A stretch of 64,000 bases of DNA from Rhodobacter sp. CZR27 (GTDB lineage Bacteria; Pseudomonadota; Alphaproteobacteria; Rhodobacterales; Rhodobacteraceae), in assembly GCF_002407205.1 (NCBI RefSeq), contig NZ_CP023548.1, forward strand, positions 954,501 through 1,018,500, written 5' to 3'. Under the pieces are notes generated by a model that did no database searches, was not told the origin of the DNA, and was given only the letters and a program-made list of their open reading frames with translations. The position numbers and the translations under genes are program-made. Position 1 is the first letter of the stretch; each line of letters opens with the position of its first letter. Shown piece after piece: positions 18,201 through 27,100 of the stretch.

Positions 18201-18415
18201 TCGATGGTCTCGGGCGAGGCGCCGTCGAAATCGGTCGAGACGGTGATGACGGGGCTGTCCACGTCCGGCAGTTCGCGCACGTCGGCGCCATAGAGCGCGG
18301 CGAGCCCGGCCAGCAGGATCAGCGCGTTCAGCACGAAGGCGAGGATCGGCCGACGGATGAAGAGGGCGGTGGCGGAATGGGCGAGTTCGCGTTCGTCGGG
18401 CTCGGGCAGGGTCAT
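15287..18415 (-). CDS. RND efflux pump inner-membrane subunit (AcrB/HAE1-type)
   Basis: Large proton-driven efflux permease (1042 residues). It has the RND layout: a first TM helix (RPILAFVLNALILLAGL), two periplasmic porter loops and two bundles of TM helices. The intramembrane proton-relay aspartates are present in GLVVDDAIVVLENI of TM4. The C-terminal FANQLRDEGHPVRRAIEDACAIR segment is typical of MexF/AcrB relatives. It starts 4 bp after the adaptor gene stop. No TolC-like outer-membrane gene is adjacent, so the tripartite pump would use a channel encoded elsewhere. Substrates are unknown. Confidence 0.95.
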   Translation of the reverse strand: MTLPEPDERELAHSATALFIRRPILAFVLNALILLAGLAALYGADVRELPDVDSPVITVSTDFDGASPETIDQEVTDEIEGAASRVAGVKSISSTSRFGSSRVTVEFNDDVDLDVAASDMRDSISRIRNNLPDDAEEPRIVKADANAEAVMRVAVTSSRRSSQDLTQLVEDQVESRLLAAPGVADLQIYGDRQPVFRVDIRQMQLASRGLTLADLRTALASVAYDAPAGSLSSSRQSLVVRTTATVTTPEAFEALEVAPDVRLGDVASVSLGPEPGATYLRANGENGVGLGVIRQAQSNTLEISKAVRAIVADLQDELPEDVRIFVTSDDATFINGAIHEVEIALGLSVLIVVGIIYLFLRDARATLIPTLAIPVALVGTLAAIWLVGFSINILTLLALVLATGLVVDDAIVVLENIVRRRSEGMGARAAAVLGTQQVFFAVIATTTTLAAVFVPLSFLPGQTGGLFREFGFTLAIAVLLSAVTALSLCPVLASRFLRAGGEVEGHGPVVWLGRKLAGIYRVTLRWALNAPMVTLAVALGFALTATFLFGTLKQELTPPEDRSVILLSVQAPQGVALDYTDGKMREIEDLLIPLREAGEVVNVFAIAGQGGRDNRGFMVIALAPWEARERSQQEIADEINAGLRKVVGIRAFAIQPNSLGVRGAGQGLSFAVVGDSYATLADSAQALVDRMEENPAFGQVRVGYETTQPQLFIEVDRTRASDLGIEIAGLGEALQAVLDGRTVGTVFLDDASYDIQMLSTAEPVNDPADLERIFVQTGDGQMVPISSFVTLTERAVAPELSREGQMRSVPVSASLSPALPLGDALDEVERLAADILPPDSRIEPLAEAATLGETSSGLSVTFGFAIVIVLLVLAAQFESFVSAVIVMATVPLGLACAIFALVMTGGSLNVYSQIGLVLLVGIMAKNGILIVEFANQLRDEGHPVRRAIEDACAIRLRPVMMTMIATVLGGLPLVFAAGAGAEAREVLGWIIVGGLGLATVATLYLTPVAYLLLAGLTTPKVEEQTRLLHELHEATQPKAHAE

Positions 18416-18419
18416 GGCG

Positions 18420-19589
18420 TCAGCTCCGCGAGCCGGCGGGACCGGCGGCGAGGCCCGAGGGGTCGAGCACCTCGACGGTCGCGCCGGGGCGCAGGGACTG
18501 GACGCCCTCGGTCACCACCAGATCGTCGGGTCGCAGCGCGGCCTGGATCAGCACGGCCTCCTCGTCGCGCTGCAGGATCTGGATCGCAACGCGCTCGGCC
18601 TTGCCGCCGCGCACCACCCAGACATAGGCGCCCTCCGATCCCCACTGGATCGCCAGCGGATCGACGGCGGGGCGCGGCTCTCCCGGCAGGGCAAGCCGGA
18701 TCGAGAAGGCCATCCCGGCCCGCAGCCTGTCGTCGGCGTTGCGGATGGTGGCCTGCACGCGCAGCGTGCGGCTCGCCTCGTCCACGCGGTTGTCGAGCGC
18801 GCTGATCGCGCCTTCCAGCGGCTCCTGCGAGCCGGAAAGTGCGGTGGCGGTGATCGCATCGCCAAGGCCGATCTGGCCCACCACGCGCTCGGGCACCCGG
18901 AAATCGACCAGAAGGCTCGACCGGTCGTCGATCCGGGTGATGGCATCGCCGCGGTTGACCCGGTCACCCACCTCGATCTCGATGATGCCGACCCAGCCGT
19001 CGAAGGGGGCGAGGATGCGGTGCTGCGACAGCTCGAACCGCGCCTGCTGGAGTTCCAGCTCCGCGGTCTTCTCGGCCAGTTCCGCCTCCTGCCGCGCGAT
19101 GTCGGTCGTGGCGCCCGAGCCGCTGAGACGGCGCACGCGCTCCAGATCCTCGCGCGTGTCGGCCAGGACGAGGTTCGCGCGGTCCACGGCGATCCGCGCC
19201 GCCTCGCTGTCGAGTTCCACGAGCACCGCCCCGGCCGCCACGCGCCCGCCGGACACGGCCCCGATCGCGGCGACCCGGCCCTCGACCTCGGGTGAGACGG
19301 TCACGCTGCGCACCGCGCGGGCCGTGCCCACTGCGGTCACGACGGCGTTGAGGAGACGTTCGGCCGGGGCGCTGGCCAGCACGCGCACCGGACCGCCGGG
19401 GCCGCCCCGTTGCGGGCCGGGCGCGGCCTCGGCCTCGGCGTCCTCGGCCACGATGCCGATGCGGGCCATCGGCTCCAGCAGCCCCACCCGCGCCAGCAGC
19501 GGCCGGGCCGCGGGCACATAGAGCACCCAGATCACCAGCAGGGCGGCGGCGACCGCCAGAACAAGCAGGCTCTGCTTCAGCAGTGACAT
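18420..19589 (-). CDS. RND efflux periplasmic adaptor (MFP/HlyD family)
   Basis: Membrane fusion protein (389 residues) paired with the adjacent RND permease. A single N-terminal TM helix (SLLVLAVAAALLVIWVLYV) anchors it, rather than a lipobox. The lipoyl/barrel-sandwich halves are VSPEVEGRVAAIGAVSGGRV and the ILAPFDGWVGIIEIEVGDRV segment, flanking a coiled hairpin (RQEAELAEKTAELELQQARF). The start MSLLKQSLL at 19589 avoids a long unsupported upstream frame. An unknown membrane protein is divergently transcribed 263 bp away. Confidence 0.93.
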   Translation of the reverse strand: MSLLKQSLLVLAVAAALLVIWVLYVPAARPLLARVGLLEPMARIGIVAEDAEAEAAPGPQRGGPGGPVRVLASAPAERLLNAVVTAVGTARAVRSVTVSPEVEGRVAAIGAVSGGRVAAGAVLVELDSEAARIAVDRANLVLADTREDLERVRRLSGSGATTDIARQEAELAEKTAELELQQARFELSQHRILAPFDGWVGIIEIEVGDRVNRGDAITRIDDRSSLLVDFRVPERVVGQIGLGDAITATALSGSQEPLEGAISALDNRVDEASRTLRVQATIRNADDRLRAGMAFSIRLALPGEPRPAVDPLAIQWGSEGAYVWVVRGGKAERVAIQILQRDEEAVLIQAALRPDDLVVTEGVQSLRPGATVEVLDPSGLAAGPAGSRS

Positions 19590-19852
19590 CGTCCCTCCCC
19601 GAATTGCCGCGAGCCCGTGATACGTTCCCGTCCGCATCTTCCGTCGTCGTTGTAGCCCAGTCGGCCATGCCGGCGCGACGGAAAAGCCCGCGGCCCGCGC
19701 ACGGCGCGCCACAATCGCGTGAAGAGCCGCGACTGGGCCGCGTCTGCCCGCCGTCCGGGCAGTTCGCGCGGGAACTTGGAAGCCTTCGGCGCGGTCCTAT
19801 CATCTTCACTGCGCAAGACCGAGAAGCCAGGAGGGAGGTCCGAGGCCCGTCC

Positions 19853-20524
19853 ATGTTCATCGTCAGTCCGTCCACCGTCTGGAACAAGGGCGCGCTGGAA
19901 ACGCGGCAGGTGCCCCGGCGCATCTTCGGACGGGTCATGCTGATCCCGCGGCGCGGATTTCCCGTCCGCCTCGTCTGGCGGATGATCTTCGAGGCGCAGA
20001 TCCTGCGGTTTCTCGCCGTGCTCGCGCCCTTCGTGGTGGCCATGCTGATCTGGCCGCAAAGCGCCATCGCCATCGCGCAGGCGCCCATCCTGATGATCGT
20101 CGCGATCCTCTTCGTCGAGTCGAACGTGCTGCGCGTTCCGAAGGAGCGGCGGGCGCAGATCATCGACCGCGCCGAGGCCGACCGGGGCCTCGATCTTCTG
20201 CAGGTGCGCGGGCGGGCGATCCTGACCAAGATTGCGGCGCGGCGCCAGATGACCGAGGGGGTGCTGCATCTGGTGGTAGAGCAGTCGGACATGGCCTACA
20301 TCTCTCCGCTGACCTTCGTCTCGGTTCAGGCCGAGGCGGGGCCAGAGGTCATCCGTCTCAGCCGTCAGGAGGAGGCGCTGATCCGCAAGGGCCTGTTCGG
20401 CCCGCCGCTGACCGAGCGCAGGCTGCTGAAGATCAACCTGTCCGAGAACGTCTTCCTGCGCGACGTGACGCTCGACATGCGTGGCGTCTCGGCCCATGCA
20501 CGGCTGGCGGCTCTGGCCTCATAG
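19853..20524 (+). CDS. Membrane protein of unknown function
   Basis: I do not recognise this 223-residue protein. A hydrophobic hairpin of two TM segments lies at about residues 50-88, and a cytoplasmic-looking, charged C-terminal domain of about 130 residues begins RVPKERRAQIIDRAEADRGLD. The frame is strongly coding in composition and has GGAGGGAGG upstream, although the distance to the ATG at 19853 is long. It is divergent from the RND adaptor gene, so it could share a promoter region with the pump; its role is unknown. Confidence 0.7.
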   Translation: MFIVSPSTVWNKGALETRQVPRRIFGRVMLIPRRGFPVRLVWRMIFEAQILRFLAVLAPFVVAMLIWPQSAIAIAQAPILMIVAILFVESNVLRVPKERRAQIIDRAEADRGLDLLQVRGRAILTKIAARRQMTEGVLHLVVEQSDMAYISPLTFVSVQAEAGPEVIRLSRQEEALIRKGLFGPPLTERRLLKINLSENVFLRDVTLDMRGVSAHARLAALAS

Positions 20525-20645
20525 CCGCTGTCGGGACCCGGGGCAGGGGCGTGCATCGCCAGCCCGCCGCGGCGCGTTCAGCCTATACGCGAACGGCAGC
20601 GGCGCGCAGGGACTTCGTGCCCGGCACCCCACCCGATGCCGGACA

Positions 20646-20662
20646 GGGCGGGGAAACCGCCC
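20646..20662. terminator. Hairpin between converging genes
   Basis: GGGCGG/CCGCCC stem with a 5-base loop, in the 157-bp gap between the unknown membrane gene and the end of glgX. No U-run on either side; could act bidirectionally. Confidence 0.35.
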
Positions 20663-20681
20663 CGTCAGCCGATTTCCCCGA

Positions 20682-22766
20682 TCACTCCGGCGCGACGAGG
20701 ACGGCGACGCTCTGCCATCCGACGGGGATCGTCCCTTCCACCTGTTCATCGCAGGCCACGCGGTCGCGCGTCGTGTCGATCCTCAGCCGCCACGGGCCTT
20801 CGGGCAGCGCGAAGGTCGCGTCGTCGCCGGCATTCAGCACGATCAGCACGTCGCGGCCCTTCGGCAGGTCGAGGCGCAGGCCGAAGATCCGCAGCCCCTC
20901 GTCCTCCCAGTCGGCCGCCTCCATCTCGCGACCCGCGGGATGCAGCCATGTGGCGGCCGGCGTGTCGTGCTGGACCGCATCCACCCCCGTCGCGAAGCGC
21001 GCGCGGGCGATCCCGCCCTCTGCCCGGCGGAACGTGGCAAGGTCCGACACCGCCTCGATCAACTCCGGCCGTGCTGCCTCCCAGTCGAGCCAGGCAATTT
21101 CGTTGTCCTGGCAATAGGCGTTGTTGTTGCCTTGCTGGCTCTGGCCGAACTCGTCGCCCGCAAGGATCATCGGCGCCCCCTGCGAGACGAAGAGCGTGGC
21201 GAGCATCGCCTTCACCCGTCGCATCCGCGCCTCGAGGATGCCCGGATCGTCGGTCGGCCCCTCCGCACCCAGGTTGTGCGAGATGTTGTGCGAATGGCCG
21301 TCGCGGTTGTCCTCGCCATTCGCCTCGTTGTGCTTGTCGTTGTAGGACACGAGGTCCCACAGCGTGAAGCCGTCATGCGCGGCAAGGAAGTTGACCGACG
21401 AGGTCGCCGGCCGGTGCGAATGCGAGAACTGCACGGGCGAGCCCAGCAGCCGCTGCGAGACATCGCCGATCAGCCCCGGGTCTCGGCGCCAGAACGCGCG
21501 CAGGTCGTCGCGCGCCTTGTCGTTCCATTCGCGGAACGGCCAGGGGAAGCCGCCGACCTGATAGCCGCCCTCGCCGATGTCCCAGGGCTCGGCGATCAGC
21601 TTCACCATGGAAAGCACCGGGTCCTGCCGGATCGCCGCGAAGAACGAGCCGCCGCGCTCGAAGCCCTGCGGCTCGCGCCCCAGCGTCGAGGCAAGGTCGA
21701 AGCGGAAGCCGTCGACGTGCATGACCTCGACCCAGTAGCGCAAGGAGTCCATCACCATCCGCAGCACCATCGGATGCGCCACGTTCAGCGTGTTGCCAGT
21801 GCCGGTGGTGTCGAAGGAATGCTGCTTCGCCTCGGGCGAAAGCAGGTAGTAGGAGGCATTGTCGATGCCGCGGAACGAGAGCGTCGGGCCCTTCTCGTTC
21901 CCCTCGCAGGTGTGGTTGTAGACCACGTCGAGGATGACCTCGATGCCGGCATCGTGGAAGCGCTTGATCGCCTGCTTCACCTCGCGCATCGACCCCGTCT
22001 TCGTATAGGGCCGATGCGGCGCGAAGAAGGACAGCGTGTTGTAGCCCCAGTAGTTCGACAGGCCCTTCTCGATCAGGTGGCGGTCGTTCAGGAAGCCGTG
22101 CACCGGCAGAAGCTCGATCGCGGTGACGCCGATTGCCTTCAGATGCTCGATGATCGCGGGCGAGGCGAGGCCGCGGAACGTGCCGCGGTCCTCCTCGGGC
22201 ACGCCGGGGTGGCGCATGGTCAGGCCCTTCACATGGGCCTCGTAGATCACCGTCTCCTCCCAGCGGTGGCGCAGCGCATTGTCGGCCTCCCAGTCGAAGG
22301 CCGGATCGACCACCACGGCCTTGGGCATGAAGGCCGCGCTGTCGCGGTCGTCGCGGTCGGTATCCGCGCCGCCCACCGGATAGCCGAAAAGCGCATCGTC
22401 CCAGACGAGGTCGCCACGCAGTTCGCGTGCATAGGGATCGACCAGCAGCTTGGCGGGGTTGAAGCGGTGACCTTCCTCCGGCTCGTAGGGGCCGTGAACG
22501 CGGTAGCCATAGGCTTGGCCCGGCTGGATGCCGGGCAGGTAGCCATACCAGATCCCGCCCTCGTAGGCGGGCAGGTCCATCCGATGGGTCTCGGTCTGCC
22601 CGTCCTCGGCAAAGAGGCACAACTCGATCCGCGTCGCATTCTCGGAGAACAGTGCGAAATTCGTCCCCTCGCCGTCAAAATCCGCCCCCAGCCGGTTGGG
22701 ATGGGCAGAGGCTGCATCGAACCGGAGCGGGGCCGCCGGGCGGACGGGGCGCCTCATGCCGGGCAT
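20682..22766 (-). CDS. glgX: Glycogen debranching enzyme
   Basis: GH13 isoamylase-type enzyme (694 residues) that cleaves alpha-1,6 branches of glycogen limit dextrins. An N-terminal CBM48 domain (about residues 20-115) precedes the TIM barrel. Catalytic signatures are DVVYNHTCEG, VDGFRFDLA (nucleophile Asp), LIAEPWDIG (acid Glu) and LAAHDGF (transition-state Asp). No glgA, glgB, glgC or glgP is nearby, so it is separated from the usual glycogen cluster. The start at 22766 gives MPGMRRPVRP; ATG 22757 is an alternative. Confidence 0.95.
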   Translation of the reverse strand: MPGMRRPVRPAAPLRFDAASAHPNRLGADFDGEGTNFALFSENATRIELCLFAEDGQTETHRMDLPAYEGGIWYGYLPGIQPGQAYGYRVHGPYEPEEGHRFNPAKLLVDPYARELRGDLVWDDALFGYPVGGADTDRDDRDSAAFMPKAVVVDPAFDWEADNALRHRWEETVIYEAHVKGLTMRHPGVPEEDRGTFRGLASPAIIEHLKAIGVTAIELLPVHGFLNDRHLIEKGLSNYWGYNTLSFFAPHRPYTKTGSMREVKQAIKRFHDAGIEVILDVVYNHTCEGNEKGPTLSFRGIDNASYYLLSPEAKQHSFDTTGTGNTLNVAHPMVLRMVMDSLRYWVEVMHVDGFRFDLASTLGREPQGFERGGSFFAAIRQDPVLSMVKLIAEPWDIGEGGYQVGGFPWPFREWNDKARDDLRAFWRRDPGLIGDVSQRLLGSPVQFSHSHRPATSSVNFLAAHDGFTLWDLVSYNDKHNEANGEDNRDGHSHNISHNLGAEGPTDDPGILEARMRRVKAMLATLFVSQGAPMILAGDEFGQSQQGNNNAYCQDNEIAWLDWEAARPELIEAVSDLATFRRAEGGIARARFATGVDAVQHDTPAATWLHPAGREMEAADWEDEGLRIFGLRLDLPKGRDVLIVLNAGDDATFALPEGPWRLRIDTTRDRVACDEQVEGTIPVGWQSVAVLVAPE

Positions 22767-23567
22767 CCGGTGCGGGAAGGCGCCGCCAGCGCGGCCTCGG
22801 GAAGGCCACGGGCAGGCAGGTGGCGCGGACCGTCCCCGGCAGGGTCGCTGCCCGTGCGCACCTTTGCGATGCTGCGGTGCAGGAGCGCCGACCGTCTGCC
22901 CGGTTCAGCGCCGGCCCGGTGTCCGCAAGGGATGCCTTGGCCTTCCGCCAGAGGAACCGTCCGTGTTGCAGCAAGGCTCGCTTGGCGGTCGTGATTCATC
23001 GCGCATTCCCATCATCTGAACTGACATCGCGCGGCTCAACCGGACTTGCCGCGGCGCGGTTCCGCAGGTGCAGCGATAATGGCGGGACCGTTGTGCCGCG
23101 TGTGGGTGAGGCGGCGCGACCGGCGACTTCGCCTGCGCCAGTGGCGGCGCGGCCCCGGACCCGCCGCGGTCGACGGACGGGCGGGCACAGTCCCCCTCCG
23201 GTGCCGGGGGCAGTGGCGTCCTTCCCCCGGCGTTGCGGTAATTTGCAGGTCTGCGGCAGGGTGGCCGGAACCGGGACGGCAGTCGCCGCGTTGCTGCGGC
23301 GAAACGTCCGGACGCACCGTCAAATGATGCCCTTTGCCGCCTATCCGCCCCCGCTCGGCGGCCCGACGCGACCCGCCGAGGCGGAGAGGTCCGTGTGTGC
23401 CGCATCGGATGTCAGACCGGGAAGCACCGCGCCTGACCCGTCCGGAGGAGGGGCCGGAGAGGTGTCCGGTCAGCGCCCGCGAAGTCCGGCGCGAGCCGGC
23501 ACGCCATCCAGCCGGGCTGCCGGGAATGGGTGAGCCGATCCGCAGCGCCGCCTTTTTCCCGTCGCCG
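22767..23567. other. Gene-free stretch of about 800 bp
   Basis: I find no supportable gene here. Several open frames exist on both strands, but all translate to Arg/Pro/Gly/Ala-rich sequence without a plausible domain, start context or hydrophobic pattern, as expected of random high-GC DNA. It is the longest non-coding stretch in the window and separates glgX from the LOV gene, both on the minus strand. A decayed gene or an unrecognised RNA cannot be excluded. Confidence 0.6.
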
Positions 23568-24098
23568 TCAGCGCCGTCTTTCCCACGCCCGCACCATGGC
23601 TGCGGCGGCATCCGCAAGGTGACGGCGGCTGTCCATCTCGACCCGCGTGGCGACATCGCTGATCCGCTCGAGATCCCGGGTCAGAAGTCCGGCATGGCTC
23701 GCCGCCGCATTGGCGTTGTCGCCGGCCGGCCGGCCAAGCTCGAACTGGGACCCGAGGAAGTAGCCGGGCGCATCCGGCCGGCCACCGATGGGATGCAGGA
23801 ACAGCAGGTTGTCGAACGGCGTGCCGTCGGCCCGGAAGTTGCGCAGCACGACCTGCACCTCCACCCCGCGCGCGAGCGCATCCCGGATCTCGGCCCGTGC
23901 CGCCTCGTTCGGCGCGTCGCGCTGCAGGAAGCGGCAGTTGAGGCCCAGAACCTGCCCCTCGGTGTAACCTGTCATCTTGAGGAAGGGGGGATTGGCCAGA
24001 ACCAGCGGCTGCTCGGAAAGGGACATGTCCACAAGGGTGAGTGCCACGCCCGATCGGTCAAAGACTGCGCGGATCTTCTCGAACTGCTTCTGTTGCAT
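23568..24098 (-). CDS. Short LOV-domain blue-light photoreceptor (RsLOV-like)
   Basis: Flavin-binding LOV protein of 176 residues. The photoactive motif GLNCRFLQ is intact with Cys55. The flavin-contact residues are also present: NPPFLKMTGY, RNFRADGTPFDN (paired Asn sites) and GSQFEL with the signalling Gln. The C-terminal extension of about 45 residues is helical (LTRDLERISDVATRV) with no effector domain. This is a short LOV protein whose length and Cys number agree with my memory of Rhodobacter sphaeroides RsLOV, a photo-dissociating dimer. The start at 24098 removes an unsupported extension. It faces the sensor kinase gene across 71 bp. Confidence 0.92.
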   Translation of the reverse strand: MQQKQFEKIRAVFDRSGVALTLVDMSLSEQPLVLANPPFLKMTGYTEGQVLGLNCRFLQRDAPNEAARAEIRDALARGVEVQVVLRNFRADGTPFDNLLFLHPIGGRPDAPGYFLGSQFELGRPAGDNANAAASHAGLLTRDLERISDVATRVEMDSRRHLADAAAAMVRAWERRR

Positions 24099-24169
24099 GG
24101 CCCGGGGACTCCTGTGACGGCGGAGCCTATGCCCCGGCCCGCACCAGTGCCAGACGAAAGTTCGAACCG

Positions 24170-27100
24170 ATGACGGAATTGGCCCCAGTCCCATCGCCCG
24201 CCGCTGCGCGGGACCCGATCCTGCTCGGGATCGGGGCTTCGGCCGGAGGGCTGGAAGCCTTCCAGAGCCTCCTGGGTGCGCTGCGGCCGTCCGATCCCTT
24301 CGCGCTGATCCTCGTGCAGCATCTCGATCCCGAGCACGAAAGCCTGCTGCCCGAGCTTCTGTCCAAGCGCACGCGGCTTCCGGTGCAGCCCATCGAGGAC
24401 GGGATGGAGGTGCAGGCCGGCAACGTCTATCTCATTCCGCCCGCCTTCGCGCTGGACATCGAGGGCCGGCGGCTGAAGCTGCAGCCCTTCGATACGCCGC
24501 GCGGCCTGCGCCGGCCGATCGACTCGTTCCTTCAGGCGCTGGCACGCGAGCACGGCGCGCAGTCGGCCGGGGTGATCCTGTCGGGCACCGGCTCGGACGG
24601 CTCCAGCGGGGTGCGCGCGATTAAGGAGGCCGGGGGCCTCGTCTTCGCGCAGGACCCCAAGGACTCGCGCTATGACGGCATGCCGCGGGCCGCGATCTCC
24701 ACAGGCGCGGTGGATCTGGTGCTGCCGGCGGCCGAGATGATCGGCGTGCTGCGCGACTTCCACGACCGTGCCTCGGGCATCGCCCCCACCATCGAGAGCG
24801 ACGCGGAGTTCATCGAGAAGGTGGTGCGCAACGTCCGCTATCGCACCGGCCACGACTTCTCGGGCTACAAGAGCGGGACGCTCCTGCGCCGCATCACGCT
24901 GCGCATGTCGGTGCTGGGGCTCGACCAGCCCGGCGACTACCTGCGCGAGCTGGTGCAGAACCGGGCCGAGGCCGACCGGCTGTTCCGCGACCTCCTGATC
25001 AACGTCACCAGCTTCTTCCGCGACCCCGCCGCCTTCGAGGCGCTGAAGCAGGTCGCGGTGCCCGCCATCCTCGAAGGCAAGGGCCGCAGCGACGAGATCC
25101 GGGTCTGGGTTCCGGGCTGCTCCACCGGGCAGGAGGCCTATTCGGTCGCGATGATTTTGGCCGATGCCATGGCGCGGACCGACCATCGCGCGCGGCTGTC
25201 GGTGTTCGGCACCGACATCGACGAGGAAGCCCTCGCCGTGGCGCGGCGGGCGCATTACCCGAACGCGATCGCCGCCGAGGTTCCCCCCGAATACCTCGAC
25301 CGGTATTTCCTGCCCACGCGCAGCGGGTTCGAGGTGCGCGGCGACCTTCGCGATGTCGTCCGCTTCTCGTCGCAGAGCCTCGTGAAGGATCCGCCGTTCT
25401 CGCGGCTCGACCTCGTGACCTGCCGCAACCTGCTGATCTACTTCGGCCACGGGCTGCAGGAACTGGCGCATCGGGTGTTCCACTACGCGCTGCGGCCGGG
25501 CGGATTCCTGATGCTTGGCCCGTCCGAGACGGCGAGGGCGGCGGGCGATCCCTTCGCCGAACTGGTGGCCGAGCACCGGATCTACCGGCGCAACGACGGA
25601 CCGGCGCGGCCGCTCGACCTGCCGCGCGGCTTCCGCGGCACGGCGCTGGGCGCCGAGCCGCCCTTGCCCGTTCCCGTGCCCGAGCAGGTGTTCGGCCTGC
25701 CCTCCGCCGCGGCCGAGGCGCTGCTGACGCGGCACGTGCCACCCTTCCTGCTGATCGGCCCGCAGGACGAGGTAACGCGCGTGGGCCCGGGCGCCGAGCG
25801 TTTCGTGCGGCTCAATTCCGGCACCGCCTCGCTGGGGATCCGCGCCCTGATCCTGCCCGAACTGGAGCCGGCGGTGCGCCGGCTGCTGACGGCGGGCGCG
25901 CTGGCGGGCGGCGGCTTCCGGCAGACCCGGGCAGATGCGCTCGGACCCGAGTTTCCGCAGGGCGTCCTGATCGGCGCCGAGACCCTGACTAATGGGGCGC
26001 GTCTCGTGACCTTTTCCGCCCCGGCGGCGCTTCCGGACGCCGACGCCGGCATCGTGCTGGACGAGGGCTATGTCAGCCAGCTCGAGGATGAGCTGGAAGA
26101 GGCGCGGCGGATGGTTCGCACCACCGTGGAGGAGCTCGAGACCTCGAACGAGGAGCTGAAAAGCTCCAACGAGGAAATGATGTCGATGAACGAGGAGCTT
26201 CAGTCGGCGAACGAGGAGCTGTCCACCACCAACGAGGAACTCCAGACCAAGCTGGCGGAGCTGGCCGAGGCGAATGCCGATCTGGCGAGCTTCATGGACT
26301 CGACGCAGATCGCCACGGTCTTCCTTGACCGCGATCTCCGGCTGCGCAGCTTCACGCCGGAGGCCGCGACATGGTTCCGCTTCGTCGATCAGGACCGGGG
26401 GCGCGAGATCACCGACATCGGCTCGCAGCTCGACATGGCGGTCATCGCGGAGACCAGCCGGAAGGTCGCCGCCGAAGGCATGCCGCAGGAGATCGCGCTG
26501 CTTTCGAGCGATGGCAGGGCCGAGGTCATCGTCCGCTTCGCCCCCTACCGCAACGGCTCGGCCGAGGCCGGGGGCGTGGTCTTCTCGGTCTTCGACGTCA
26601 CGGCCGTCACGCGCTATGCCCGCGCCGCCGAGGCCGCCAGCGCCGAGGCCCGCGCCAGCGCCGAGGAGATCGAGGAGCTTTATCTCGGCAGTCCCGGCGC
26701 CATGGGGCTGGTAGATCGCGACTTCCGCTACCTGCGCGCCAATCCGAAGATGGCCGAGTTCAGCGGCCTGCCGCCGGACACCATCGTCGGCCGGTCGATC
26801 TCGGAGGTGCATCCCGATCTTGCGGGCCGGATGGTGAGTTCGGTCCGCAGGGTGTTCGACACCGGCCAGCCCGTGCTGCGGCAGGTGCTGCGCGGTGTCA
26901 GTGGCGACGATCCCCAGGTGCAGCGGGTGTGGGAGGTGGACTGGTATCCGGTCCATCGCAGCGATGGCGTGCGGGCGGTGGGCTTCAACATCACCGACGT
27001 CACGCGGCTGCTGGAACTGCAGGCCGACCTGCGCCGCATCATGCGCGAACTGCAGCACCGGGTGAAGAACATGCTGTCGAACGTGATCGCGCTGGTGAAC

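Noticed and set aside
15053..18805. A 1250-codon open frame on the plus strand opposite the RND pump
   Set aside because: Its translation is Arg/His/Asp-rich with no domain; it mirrors the GC-rich third positions of the real minus-strand pump gene.
20481..22994. An 837-codon plus-strand frame opposite glgX
   Set aside because: No motif, shadow composition; glgX carries all GH13 catalytic motifs.
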